Below are positions 17,976 through 26,001 of a stretch of DNA of 64,000 nucleotides, one piece after another. Location: positions 96,440-160,439 of the forward strand of contig NZ_AVSQ01000017.1 of the NCBI RefSeq assembly GCF_000685395.1, in the 5' to 3' direction. The stretch is from Candidatus Nitrosotenuis chungbukensis (GTDB taxonomy: Archaea > Thermoproteota > Nitrososphaeria > Nitrososphaerales > Nitrosopumilaceae). A program made the position numbers and the translations under genes. The first letter of the stretch is position 1, and each line of letters begins with the position of its first letter. The notes beneath the pieces were generated by a model that was given only the letters and a program-made list of their open reading frames with translations, was not told the DNA's origin and ran no database searches.

Positions 17976-18359
17976 ATGAGCGAAGAAGATGACGAGCCCA
18001 TCATAATGATAGTAGACGATGCGTCATTTATGAGAAAAGCATTAAGAAAAATAATTGAATCCGCAAGAATCACCACCAAAATTATTGAGGCTGCAGATGG
18101 GATAGAGGCAGTGATGAAATACAAAGAGTATCGACCGTATCTGGTGACCATGGACGTGTTGATGCCAAAGGCAGACGGGATACAAGCGTTGCGCGCCATA
18201 AAGAAAATAGACCCAGACGCCAAAGTAATCATGGTTTCGTCAAGTGCAAAGAACCACATAGTTCAGGATGCAATGAAGCTTGGCGCGTTAGACTATGTCT
18301 TAAAACCATTTGACAGCGCAAGAATGAACGTGATCCTTAGCAGACATGCGAGAGTTTAA
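17976..18359 (+). CDS. CheY-type response regulator
   Basis: A 127-aa single receiver: IMIVDDASFMRKALRKII at the N-terminus, phosphoacceptor Asp in VTMDVLMPKADG, MVSSSAK, and Lys in YVLKPFDSARM. The N-terminal DDASFMRK sequence is that of chemotaxis CheY proteins rather than of the two receivers at 11516 and 48596. No che or archaellum genes are in the window, so its kinase is elsewhere. Confidence 0.92.
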   Translation: MSEEDDEPIIMIVDDASFMRKALRKIIESARITTKIIEAADGIEAVMKYKEYRPYLVTMDVLMPKADGIQALRAIKKIDPDAKVIMVSSSAKNHIVQDAMKLGALDYVLKPFDSARMNVILSRHARV

Positions 18360-18389
18360 TCAAATCCCAATTGTGAAATACTGGCCTTT

Positions 18390-18872
18390 CTAAGGTTCCT
18401 CTAACGTGTTTTTCTTTTTTTCCGACGGTTCTTTTGATGCCAGATCCCGCATCTGAGTCTCAAATGTTTTTTGCATTTCCTTTAGATCATCTACACGTAA
18501 CTGCTGCTTGCCAAGATGATCATTGACAAGTTTAATGTACTGACTTGTTTCTTCTGCAGTACGACACAATTCGTTCATCTGTTCATTGATAACGTCGCTA
18601 ACCGATTTTGGATCAGCATACAGATCTTGTAGGAAGATCATTCTCTTTGATGACAGAGTATCCTCAAATTCTGGGATTTTCGGACCCTTTTCAGTAATGT
18701 ACTTGTCAAACTCACTGTCACGAGCTAACCGTTTAAATCGCTCCTTTGTTTTGCGATCCAAATACCGTCTGGCCAATATCGATATTACATGATTGTCATA
18801 TACTAAGTGGCGTTTGTAAAATAAACGCAAACAGTTTTCTTGCCCACAAGACTGAGATTCACAACACGTCAT
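18390..18872 (-). CDS. Hypothetical helical protein with N-terminal cysteines
   Basis: A 160-aa protein starting MTCCESQSCGQENC, four Cys in 14 residues, then an almost entirely helical, charged body (KTKERFKRLARDSEF, DDLKEMQKTFETQMRDLA) that likely forms a coiled coil. The Cys cluster could hold a metal site. The ATG at 18872 lies very close to the TATA box of the divergent S25e gene, so a start further downstream is possible. Function unknown. Confidence 0.55.
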   Translation of the reverse strand: MTCCESQSCGQENCLRLFYKRHLVYDNHVISILARRYLDRKTKERFKRLARDSEFDKYITEKGPKIPEFEDTLSSKRMIFLQDLYADPKSVSDVINEQMNELCRTAEETSQYIKLVNDHLGKQQLRVDDLKEMQKTFETQMRDLASKEPSEKKKNTLEEP

Positions 18873-18875
18873 TCG

Positions 18876-18883
18876 TTTATAAA
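18876..18883 (+). promoter_or_regulatory. TATA box of rps25e
   Basis: The box tttataaa is centred 26.5 nt upstream of the ATG at 18906. Confidence 0.6.
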
Positions 18884-18905
18884 TGGAATAATTTTGCAGT
18901 AAAAC

Positions 18906-19220
18906 ATGGGCGGATCAAAGAAGAAATCTCCAGCGCAGATGGACAAATCTCAAACCGACGAAAAGAAAGAGTCCAAAGGCAAGAAAGACAAAAAGCAGGA
19001 AAAGACCGAAAAGAAAGCAGAGATCACGGTCATAGTAAATGAGGATCAAGCGCTAAAATTAATCAAATCAAATAACTACATCACAGTTCAAGAGCTTGCA
19101 AAACAAACAGGTGTCAAAATTTCTGCCGCAAACGCATGCCTTGTGAGTCTGACAAAAAAAGGCACACTCAAAAGAGCTGGCGGATTTAGCGGACACTGGA
19201 TTTATCAGCTAACTGCCTGA
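18906..19220 (+). CDS. rps25e: 30S ribosomal protein S25e
   Basis: A small-subunit protein found in eukaryotes and some archaea. The first 40 residues are a Lys-rich tail (KKESKGKKDKKQEKTEKK); residues about 45-104 form the S25e winged-helix core (NNYITVQELAKQTGVKISAA, KKGTLKRAGGFSGHWIYQL). The start is leaderless, with a TATA box 26 nt upstream. The 3' end overlaps the convergent cyclophilin-like gene by 16 nt. Confidence 0.93.
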   Translation: MGGSKKKSPAQMDKSQTDEKKESKGKKDKKQEKTEKKAEITVIVNEDQALKLIKSNNYITVQELAKQTGVKISAANACLVSLTKKGTLKRAGGFSGHWIYQLTA

Positions 19221-19591
19221 GAAACCGCAATCACGTCTCCTGATTTTACATCACTTAGCATCCCAACATCAGAAGTAATTTTCCCAATAGGAGTCATGGA
19301 TTTTGTCAATATCACATCAGATAAGAAAAAACAGATGCTTCCACCCGCTGGAGAAAACGCAATGTCGCCTTTTTTGAATTCCTTTCTTTGTCTTTCCACC
19401 CCTGAGTTTATCATGGTCTCAAAATACACAATGTTTTGCCCAAGAAAGTGAGCATTGCCTTCAAGCGGCAATGATCGCAGTATTGAGCTGACAGTTTTTG
19501 GCGACAGATGACGCTTTAGATCACAAGTTAACTTGGATTTGCCCCTAATCTCAATAATTAGCTGAAAACTCGATACAGAGCCAGCACTCAT
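19205..19591 (-). CDS. Cyclophilin-like fold protein (DUF369 type)
   Basis: Matches the small archaeal/bacterial cyclophilin-like family by the pattern LTCDLKRHLSPKTVSSILRSLPLEG, GQNIVYFETMI, FKKGDIAFSPAGGSICFFL and the final MLSDVKSGDVIAV. Active-site residues of true cyclophilins are not obvious, so isomerase activity is doubtful. A longer frame starts at 19642, but the ATG at 19591 lies 25-26 nt from the shared TATA box and gives the family N-terminus. Overlaps the end of rps25e. Confidence 0.75.
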   Translation of the reverse strand: MSAGSVSSFQLIIEIRGKSKLTCDLKRHLSPKTVSSILRSLPLEGNAHFLGQNIVYFETMINSGVERQRKEFKKGDIAFSPAGGSICFFLSDVILTKSMTPIGKITSDVGMLSDVKSGDVIAVSQAVS

Positions 19592-19612
19592 CCCCGTCGC
19601 TTTGGCGTATGA

Positions 19613-19620
19613 ATATATAA
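19613..19620. promoter_or_regulatory. Shared, bidirectional TATA box for rpoK and the cyclophilin-like gene
   Basis: A nearly symmetrical box (atatataa) lies 26.5 nt upstream of the plus-strand TTG at 19643 and 25.5 nt upstream of the minus-strand ATG at 19591. No second TATA box is seen in the 51 nt between the two starts. Confidence 0.6.
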
Positions 19621-19642
19621 CCGTATTAGAGAATTTTTTCAA

Positions 19643-20146
19643 TTGTCAGATCCTGAAGAAGCCGAAGTTGAGATTACCGAAGAGGTTGAAGAGGAACCAG
19701 AGTTTGCAAGGCCAGTTGGCGTAGAAGAGGCTGCAGAAGACACCTCAATGGAAGACGCGGTGGCAGCATACAAAAAAATCTTCGAGACCAAAGAACTAAC
19801 AGATGATGAACGAGTCGAGCTAGACAAAAAGGTAAAGGAGATGGAGCAGCGGGAAATAGTTGACACAGATCCAGTTCACGATGCCATAGAAATTCCACTT
19901 GCAGGAAAAGGCAAGATAGCAATCGGCCCACCAACACTAACAAGATTTGAGAAGGCAAGAATTCTAGGCGCGCGAGCATTACAGTTGTCATTAGGAGCAC
20001 CGCCATTCATAACAATCCCAGCAAATGCCAGAACATCGCTTGACATAGCACTAAAAGAACTCGAAGATCGAGTAATTCCAATTGTTATTAGACGAAAACT
20101 GCCAAACGGCGATTACCAAAACATTCCAATTGACTTTTTCAATTAA
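19643..20146 (+). CDS. rpoK: DNA-directed RNA polymerase subunit K with acidic N-terminal extension
   Basis: Orthologue of eukaryotic Rpb6 and bacterial omega, a core assembly subunit. The C-terminal domain has the family signature LTRFEKARILGARALQLSLGAPPFI and ends in IVIRRKLPNGDYQNIPIDFF. The first 90 residues or so are unusually acidic (EEAEVEITEEVEEEPE), as in Rpb6 but longer than in most archaeal RpoK proteins. The TTG start is supported by the TATA box 26 nt upstream. Followed by an Alba gene, the two likely forming an information-processing cluster. Confidence 0.93.
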   Translation: MSDPEEAEVEITEEVEEEPEFARPVGVEEAAEDTSMEDAVAAYKKIFETKELTDDERVELDKKVKEMEQREIVDTDPVHDAIEIPLAGKGKIAIGPPTLTRFEKARILGARALQLSLGAPPFITIPANARTSLDIALKELEDRVIPIVIRRKLPNGDYQNIPIDFFN

Positions 20147-20198
20147 TGGACAAATCGTCGACAAAACTTAAAAGAACTACATTTTTTGAAAAAATGGA

Positions 20199-20516
20199 AT
20201 GATCAGCATGGAAGAGACAAAGCAAAACACAGAGCCCGCAAAGCAAACTGATCAGCCCCACGTGTTCTATGTAAGAAACGAACCGATAATGCCTGCCGCA
20301 CTTGACGTCTTTATGCTAATCAACAAACATGGAAAGGGACTGCTAAAGGCAAAGGGAAACACAATCCCAAGTGCAGTTGCAATTGCAAACATCATCGTGG
20401 AAAAAATGCTTCACAATGCAGCGTCCATAGAGCGCATAACACTTGACAGCGAAAACACAGATGCGTTTGGAAAGAGAATGCTATCCACAATAGAAATTTC
20501 TATTATCAAGAACTAG
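20199..20516 (+). CDS. albA: Alba-family chromatin/RNA-binding protein
   Basis: The 105-aa protein has the Alba fold pattern: FYVRNEPIMPAALDVFMLINKHG, then LKAKGNTIPSAVAIANIIVEKML (helix 2) and a C-terminal beta hairpin ending VEISIIKN-like. Alba dimers coat DNA and RNA in archaea. The N-terminus (about 18 residues) is polar and disordered. A TATA-like cttaaaag (20167-20174) lies about 28 nt upstream. Its stop shares the tetranucleotide ctag with the convergent HTH gene. Confidence 0.85.
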   Translation: MISMEETKQNTEPAKQTDQPHVFYVRNEPIMPAALDVFMLINKHGKGLLKAKGNTIPSAVAIANIIVEKMLHNAASIERITLDSENTDAFGKRMLSTIEISIIKN

Positions 20517-20929
20517 TAAATACTGCCAGGCCCCTTTAGCAACATGTTTTCACATTCTTTGCACACTGCTTCGTCAATGTTTGATTCCAAGTTGTGGTGA
20601 ATCTCACAAATCAAAAGACTTGATTTTATGTAATTGCAAAGACTGATGAATTTTGCAAGGCTGGACGGGGTGTACGCCATATCGGATGCAAGGCTATCAC
20701 TTAGGGTGTTTATCAGTTGAGACACCTGTTCGTCGGCTATGAGTTTCTGAATGAGTTTTGGATCACCGCGTGTTCCTCGAATGTAGTTGCTTATTGCAGC
20801 CTGCGTTACCCCTAGCATTTTTGAGATTTCGTCCTCTCTGATTTGGTGCTCTTCGGCAAGCTTTTTTGCCAAAATCGCACGTAACGCTGGAATTAGTGTT
20901 TTTGATTCGATTTCTGCAGGAAGTAACAA
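20513..20929 (-). CDS. HTH transcriptional regulator with C-terminal Cys/His cluster
   Basis: The N-terminal domain (LIPALRAILAKKLAEEHQI, EDEISKMLGVTQAAISNYIRG, residues about 10-55) is an XRE/Cro-like HTH. The C-terminus has CEIHH and CKEC, which probably bind a metal, so it could be a metal- or redox-sensing regulator. The start is a TTG; a TATA-like box (ctttaaat, about 20956-20963) lies 28-30 nt upstream. Targets unknown; it faces the asparagine-synthase-like gene across a 140-nt gap. Confidence 0.8.
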   Translation of the reverse strand: MLLPAEIESKTLIPALRAILAKKLAEEHQIREDEISKMLGVTQAAISNYIRGTRGDPKLIQKLIADEQVSQLINTLSDSLASDMAYTPSSLAKFISLCNYIKSSLLICEIHHNLESNIDEAVCKECENMLLKGPGSIY

Positions 20930-21071
20930 CGATGGAAAATCGGTCTACAATCTATTTAAAGTTAACAATGTACAAAATCAAATCACGTCAGGCAAATTAA
21001 TTTCATGCAAAAAATAGCTGAAGCTAATTTCGCTACTCAAAGCTTAATTTGTTTATCATACAAAAAAAAAT

Positions 21072-22016
21072 GTGAGCCAAGTCATCAGCCAAACTTATCA
21101 AATCATAGAAAAAGCAGTTTTGCAAAGCAGCACAGACTGTTTGTCGCTATCAGGCGGGCTGGATAGCACCATTTTGGCATACTTTCTTAGAGATAGAAAA
21201 ATCGGCACCGTATCAATAATAGCAAAAGACTTTCTTGCAAACGATCTGACGTATTGCCAGCTTGCTGCAAGCAAGTTCAACCTCCCACTAAACATCAGAT
21301 TCTGCGGGACAGACGAGATCTATTCTGGAATCGAAGAGACCATAAAAATTCTAAAGAACTTTAACGATATCGAAATACGGAACAACGTTGTAATGTACCT
21401 TGCATTGTCTGTTGCAAAAGAACTTGGATTTAGCAAGGTAATGACTGGGGACGGAGCAGACGAGATCTTTGCAGGATATAACTTCCTACTAAACAAAAGC
21501 GCAGACGAACTTGAATCAGACCTGAAAAGGATTGGCAGAATCATGCACTTTCCGTCACAGAAAATAGGAAAGGCGCTTGGAATAGACGTAGTGTCACCGT
21601 TTTGCAACAAAGAGGTAGTAGAATTTGCAAAAACAATACCTGCAGATCTCAAAGTGCACGAAGAGGGCGGCAAGAAATTTGGCAAGTGGATTCTAAGGAA
21701 GGCATTTGAGGGGAAAATACCAAATGCGATCACGTGGAGGCAAAAATCTCCCATGCAGGACGGTGCTGGAACCCAAAGCCTTACTGAGTTTTTCAATAGC
21801 GCGATTCCAGATCCCATATTTAATGAAAAGGCAAAAAAAATCAAAGACAAAGACGGCGTGATAATTAGGACCAAAGAATCTCTCCAGTATTATGAAATTT
21901 ATCGCAGGTATAACGAGCCTAAAACCGGCGATTCAGGCATCACGTGTCCTGACTGCAGACACAGTATTGAGGAAGACTCAAAATTCTGTAGAATGTGTGG
22001 AAGGTTTCCACTCTAG
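21072..22016 (+). CDS. Asparagine synthase-like ATP pyrophosphatase with C-terminal zinc ribbon, lacking the glutaminase domain
   Basis: Residues about 1-270 match the synthetase half of asparagine synthase B: PP-loop LSGGLDSTI (about residue 26), TGDGADEIFAGYNF (about 125) and SPFCNKEVVEFAKTIP. The N-terminal glutaminase domain is absent, so it must use free ammonia or act on another substrate. The end carries CPDCRHSIEEDSKFCRMCG, a zinc ribbon not found in normal AsnB. The GTG start follows a poly-A run. Substrate uncertain; a tRNA- or protein-bound amide is one possibility. Its stop overlaps the convergent YHS gene. Confidence 0.8.
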   Translation: MSQVISQTYQIIEKAVLQSSTDCLSLSGGLDSTILAYFLRDRKIGTVSIIAKDFLANDLTYCQLAASKFNLPLNIRFCGTDEIYSGIEETIKILKNFNDIEIRNNVVMYLALSVAKELGFSKVMTGDGADEIFAGYNFLLNKSADELESDLKRIGRIMHFPSQKIGKALGIDVVSPFCNKEVVEFAKTIPADLKVHEEGGKKFGKWILRKAFEGKIPNAITWRQKSPMQDGAGTQSLTEFFNSAIPDPIFNEKAKKIKDKDGVIIRTKESLQYYEIYRRYNEPKTGDSGITCPDCRHSIEEDSKFCRMCGRFPL

Positions 22017-22159
22017 GTATTTTTCTTCCATTTTTTTGGCTTCTTTTTGAAGATGCGCCTGCACCCGTTACAGCAGAAAAAATATTTCTTTTCTTCATAT
22101 TCATATACCACCGCTAGGCTTTCATCCATTTCAATTCCGCAGACGGGATCCACTGGCAT
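22013..22159 (-). CDS. 48-aa YHS-domain metal-binding protein
   Basis: The complete protein is a single YHS domain: DPVCGIEMDE at the N-terminus and YFFCCNGCRRIFKKKP at the C-terminus, matching the DPVCGM...YYFCS..C...F pattern of copper- or heavy-metal-handling YHS/TRASH proteins. A TATA box (tatttata, 22181-22188) is centred 25.5 nt upstream of the ATG. In ammonia oxidisers, which depend on copper, a copper role is plausible but inferred. Its stop shares ctag with the asparagine-synthase-like gene. Confidence 0.8.
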   Translation of the reverse strand: MPVDPVCGIEMDESLAVVYEYEEKKYFFCCNGCRRIFKKKPKKWKKNT

Positions 22160-22180
22160 AACTAGGCCTAACAATTTTTC

Positions 22181-22188
22181 TATTTATA
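22181..22188 (-). promoter_or_regulatory. TATA box of the YHS-domain gene
   Basis: The box reads tataaata on the minus strand, centred 25.5 nt upstream of the ATG at 22159. Confidence 0.6.
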
Positions 22189-22207
22189 CATAATGCAGAT
22201 CAGGTGA

Positions 22208-23164
22208 TCAGTAGGATGCTTCGACAATTATGGATTTTAGATCATCGACTGTTTTTGCAAGCATGATTTGTGGTCGCAGTTTTGCCGCGTGCATTATTCC
22301 CTTGGTAAAGCGCATTGCCTGCTGCCGAATATTTGAAAATTTTATGTTATAGTTTATCGCAAAATCAGCATATTTCAAAAACATTTCAAGCCGATGCTTT
22401 GCAGAATATTCCTGATAACTTCCGGATTTCAGATAGTCGTTTATCTGTCTGAACAGAAACGGATTTCCCATTGCACCCCTGCCAACCATCACATAGTCAC
22501 AGCCGGTTTCATCAATCATTGCCTTTGCAAGCTCCGGGCTTGTGACGTCACCATTGCCAACAATTGGGATGTCAACCATTTCCTTTAATTCCTTAATTAA
22601 AGTCCAGTCTGATTTTCCAGAATATCCCTGACGTACAGTTCTAGCGTGAAGGGTTATCATTTTAATTCCCTCCTTTTGTGCCACGCTTGCAATATCCTTA
22701 AACAGATACTGGTCATTTACGCCTGCGCGCATCTTGAGTGTCACCGGTTTTTTTACAGATGAGACCAGCGTTTTGAAGATCTTTTGCGTCAAGTCTATGT
22801 TTTGGAGTAGTGCCCCTCCTGCCATTTGTTGTGTGATGTGCGGTGCTGGGCACCCCATATTGTAATCAATTATGTCAAAAAACGGCTCGACTATTTTTGC
22901 GGCTTTTGCCAACGCCTCAAGATCCGAGCCAAAGAGCTGCACCGACAAGGGTCGCTCTTTTTCCGAAAATTCGATGAATTCGCTTATCTTTTTATTTTCC
23001 ACCTGTAGTTGTTTTTCCTTTGCGATTATGGCATGTATGCTTGTCAGCTCGCTCACAACTAGGCCTGCGCCCATTTCCTTGCACAACAGTCGCAGTGCAG
23101 GATCGCTGACTCCTGCCATCGGAGCCAGAAATACTCGGCTAGAGAATTTTGGCAGGTCACTCAC
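22208..23164 (-). CDS. dus: tRNA-dihydrouridine synthase
   Basis: An FMN enzyme that reduces uridines in tRNA. The 318-aa TIM-barrel protein has APMAGVSDPALR at the N-terminus, VQLFGSD, DYNMGCPAPHI with the catalytic Cys (about residue 105), KMRAGV, HARTVRQGYSG and IVGNGDV. Length is normal for the Dus family. On the minus strand a TATA box (ttttatata, about 23186-23194) lies 25 nt before the start at 23164. Confidence 0.93.
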   Translation of the reverse strand: MSDLPKFSSRVFLAPMAGVSDPALRLLCKEMGAGLVVSELTSIHAIIAKEKQLQVENKKISEFIEFSEKERPLSVQLFGSDLEALAKAAKIVEPFFDIIDYNMGCPAPHITQQMAGGALLQNIDLTQKIFKTLVSSVKKPVTLKMRAGVNDQYLFKDIASVAQKEGIKMITLHARTVRQGYSGKSDWTLIKELKEMVDIPIVGNGDVTSPELAKAMIDETGCDYVMVGRGAMGNPFLFRQINDYLKSGSYQEYSAKHRLEMFLKYADFAINYNIKFSNIRQQAMRFTKGIMHAAKLRPQIMLAKTVDDLKSIIVEASY

Positions 23165-23185
23165 AGAGTGTGAAAAATTTCAATA

Positions 23186-23194
23186 ATATATAAA
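23186..23194 (-). promoter_or_regulatory. TATA box of dus
   Basis: The tatataaaa element, centred about 25-26 nt upstream of the minus-strand start at 23164. Confidence 0.5.
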
Positions 23195-23262
23195 AGAAAT
23201 CAGGTTATTCGTTCAGCTCAAACATACTATAAAAGATAGTCAGATCATTTGCAGAAAAAACA

Positions 23263-23958
23263 TTGAACTTTACAAAACATAGGGGCATGGTATTTTGGCA
23301 CCATGCCGCGCTAGCTACTTTTGCGCTAATTACGATAGCTCTGACAGGTACCATTATGAGTGCGGGTTTTTCATCAAGTGAGGCAGTAAAGGACGTCTTG
23401 GAAAAATCAGTGACAAAGTCATCAGTTGCGGTAAAAGTAATTGGGAAAATGATTGGAACCACCCAGATAACAGAAAACAGGGTCACCACCACTGCAACCC
23501 CAGTTACTGTCACAGCAGACAGTTTTGTCAACCTGGATCCGGAATTCCTCCACGTGACATACAAGATAATCAAGGACTCAAGCCACATAATCACGTATGA
23601 CAACATCTATTCTGGGGCATTAATTGGGGAATCCTACAACTCGGTAAATGAGGCGATGAAGGCTGCAAAAGAAAAAGGCCTCATCAAGGTAAACCCATTG
23701 ACTGATTCTGAAAAACCAGATACGACTAGCGCCTTCTTTTACTGGGTGATCAATCAAGACTCGAATAAATTCTTGCAGAATAACGAAATTGCAAATCTTG
23801 TTGTGGTTTATGCAGATAAGGACAGGCCGGCAACTAGTGAATACATAAAAGTTCAGGTCTTTGATAGGGAAGGCGTCATTTTAGAATTGGAGAGAACCAT
23901 TCCAAATATCTCAAGCTCAATTCTTGACTTGGGTGGAAAGGTAAAGGTGAAGACTTAG
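23263..23958 (+). CDS. Exported or membrane-anchored protein of unknown function
   Basis: A 231-aa protein with one N-terminal hydrophobic segment (ALATFALITIALTGTIMSAG, residues about 16-35) after a basic stretch (TKHR), then a soluble domain. The segment resembles a signal anchor or pilin-like leader. The start is taken as the TTG at 23263 because a TATA-like actataaaag (23227-23236) lies about 31 nt upstream; the ATG at 23287 is an alternative. Its stop overlaps the convergent aldo/keto reductase stop. Function unknown. Confidence 0.65.
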   Translation: MNFTKHRGMVFWHHAALATFALITIALTGTIMSAGFSSSEAVKDVLEKSVTKSSVAVKVIGKMIGTTQITENRVTTTATPVTVTADSFVNLDPEFLHVTYKIIKDSSHIITYDNIYSGALIGESYNSVNEAMKAAKEKGLIKVNPLTDSEKPDTTSAFFYWVINQDSNKFLQNNEIANLVVVYADKDRPATSEYIKVQVFDREGVILELERTIPNISSSILDLGGKVKVKT

Positions 23959-25055
23959 GACGTCAGTTTTTTTAACAATGAGTAAAACTCGTCTTGTTTA
24001 AGCGGCGGAATTTTCATAATTTCCAAATTTTCCTCAACATGTGATGGGGTTTTTTGCCCGACGAGCGGAGCTAAAACGCCGGGAGTGGAGCGTATAAACT
24101 GAAGGCATTTGAGGGACGGCTTGAGATCAATGTAATCGGGAAGCACGCCGGGCGAAAGCAGCTTGCCCTGCATTAGCGGAACGCTTGTAAAAACACCAAT
24201 CCCGTTGCTTTGCGCTGCTTCAAGAATCGAAACATCTGCCCCGTTTGATGGTTGATTTTTTAGCATGAGCGCCTGATCAAGATACAGATTGTACGGGAGC
24301 TGGATGAATCTGAATCCGTGATTCTCCCCACCTATCTCCTTGGCAATTTGCAACACGTCTAAAATGGAAAGATGTTGGGGGTTTTCCTTTGGAACCCTAA
24401 AGCACTCCCATGTTGCCATTCCATAGTATTTGATTTTCCCTTCTTTTCGTTTCTGCTCGTATAGACTAATCACGTCTTTCAGGTTTTTCATGAATTGTTC
24501 TTTTGAAATGTCTTGGATTTGCCCTTCAATTGAGTTGTGCAGGTAAATCAGGTCGACGCATTCCAGTCCAAGGTTTTTGAGGCTACGGTTTAGCTGGTCC
24601 TCAAGGTAGGGTATAGTCATACAGTGATATCCAGACGAGATGTCGTTTGGCTTTACGATTCCAGGCTTTGCGTATTCTCTTTGCACGTATGCCCAAAAGT
24701 CTTCTTTGATGTCGCCGTCGTTTGTCACATAACCGTTTTTTGTGCTTACAAATATCGAGTCGCGCGTAATTTTTCCATCTTGAATTAAATCAGATATTGC
24801 GGTTCCCACTGCGCGCTCTGCCTTTTGCGCCCGGTAGTTTATGGCAGTGTCAATTACGTTGATTCCTGCAAGGACGGATTTTTTTATTGCGTCAATTACC
24901 AAAAGATCTGTCTGGGAGTCAGGAGTTCCAAGGTACGTGCCGATTCCGACGTTCGATAAAGCAAGGCCTTGCGCAAGCACATAATTGTCAGATACCGCGC
25001 CATATTTTGCGGCAAACTTTTTCGTTCCCTCGGGCGTGGCACATCCAGAAATCAT
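23955..25055 (-). CDS. Aldo/keto reductase
   Basis: A 366-aa NAD(P)H-dependent oxidoreductase. TIM-barrel signatures: GIGTYLGTPDS, NVIDTAINYR with catalytic Asp and Tyr, VSTKNGY with Lys, and VDLIYLHNSIEGQ with His. It is longer than the usual 320 aa because of an insertion between the second and third strands. The substrate is unknown. It shares its stop with the convergent gene at 23263-23958 and lies downstream of the UbiA gene on the same strand. Confidence 0.88.
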   Translation of the reverse strand: MISGCATPEGTKKFAAKYGAVSDNYVLAQGLALSNVGIGTYLGTPDSQTDLLVIDAIKKSVLAGINVIDTAINYRAQKAERAVGTAISDLIQDGKITRDSIFVSTKNGYVTNDGDIKEDFWAYVQREYAKPGIVKPNDISSGYHCMTIPYLEDQLNRSLKNLGLECVDLIYLHNSIEGQIQDISKEQFMKNLKDVISLYEQKRKEGKIKYYGMATWECFRVPKENPQHLSILDVLQIAKEIGGENHGFRFIQLPYNLYLDQALMLKNQPSNGADVSILEAAQSNGIGVFTSVPLMQGKLLSPGVLPDYIDLKPSLKCLQFIRSTPGVLAPLVGQKTPSHVEENLEIMKIPPLKQDEFYSLLKKLTS

Positions 25056-25079
25056 GTGATAAATCTAAGATTGTGCGAT

Positions 25080-25982
25080 TTAATTGTTGTTTGCTATGAT
25101 GCCAACCAAAAACCCGATTACAAAAAGCGCACCAGTTATTCTGCTAAAGAGCAGGGCAGATTTCATTACGGAGACAAACTTGTCGGAATCGTCAAAATGC
25201 CTTCGTAAATTCAGTCCAGATTTCATCATGAGTGGGATTGTTGCAAGGGACATCAGGCAAAAAACAGGAAACAAGTGCAGTATGACTCCAGATACGATTA
25301 TTCCGTAACTGACAAATGGAAATGCCCAAAAAACATTTGATGCTCTTTTTTTGCCAAGCATTATGACAAGTGTTTTTCTTCCCTTTTGCTTGTCCGCATC
25401 AAGGTCGGGAAATGACGTAATGTACAGGACTAGTGAGGATAAAGCGCCGACGACTATCCCGCCTAACATGCTTGACGGAGTGATTTGCTGCGTCTGTATG
25501 AAATACGTGCCAAGTACTATCATGGTGCCCTTTATTCCAACAAATATTTCTCCAAGGCCAGAGTCAACTATTTTTGTAGAGTAAAAGTAGATTGACAAAA
25601 TTGCAAAGCCAAGTATTACTGCAATAATCCAGCCGTAAATGACAATAAAGTACAGTCCGGCAAGCGAGCCGAGAATTAAAAACGCAATACCTGCCATATA
25701 CACGTGAGACGGCTTGAGCAATCCTTCTGGTAGGACACCGGTTCCACCGCTGAATTTTGTTCGTTTTGTAATGGTGTCGATTCCTCGTTTGTAGTCCCAA
25801 AAGTCATTTAGAAGATCAACACTTGCGTGCAAGGAGATTACACCGGCCATTGTGATGACAGAATGCATCACATCCAGTCTCCCAGTGTGCCAGTATGACA
25901 TGGCAAGCCCGAGTGACACTGCAATTACAGACGCCAAAAGAAATTTGATTCGAATTACGCGAAGCCAGACAGATATGTTCAT
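25080..25982 (-). CDS. UbiA-family prenyltransferase (MenA-like)
   Basis: An integral membrane protein of 300 aa with about eight helices. The two Asp-rich metal sites are present: DLLNDFWDYKRGID (about residue 57) and SFPDLDADKQKG (about residue 188). The first motif with NDFWDY is typical of MenA-like naphthoate prenyltransferases. Thaumarchaeota contain menaquinones, so a role in quinone synthesis is plausible, but archaeol-phosphate synthesis is another family function. It is 24 nt upstream of the aldo/keto reductase gene. Confidence 0.85.
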   Translation of the reverse strand: MNISVWLRVIRIKFLLASVIAVSLGLAMSYWHTGRLDVMHSVITMAGVISLHASVDLLNDFWDYKRGIDTITKRTKFSGGTGVLPEGLLKPSHVYMAGIAFLILGSLAGLYFIVIYGWIIAVILGFAILSIYFYSTKIVDSGLGEIFVGIKGTMIVLGTYFIQTQQITPSSMLGGIVVGALSSLVLYITSFPDLDADKQKGRKTLVIMLGKKRASNVFWAFPFVSYGIIVSGVILHLFPVFCLMSLATIPLMMKSGLNLRRHFDDSDKFVSVMKSALLFSRITGALFVIGFLVGIIANNN

Positions 25983-26001
25983 ATCAAATTATTGCAGGCG
26001 C

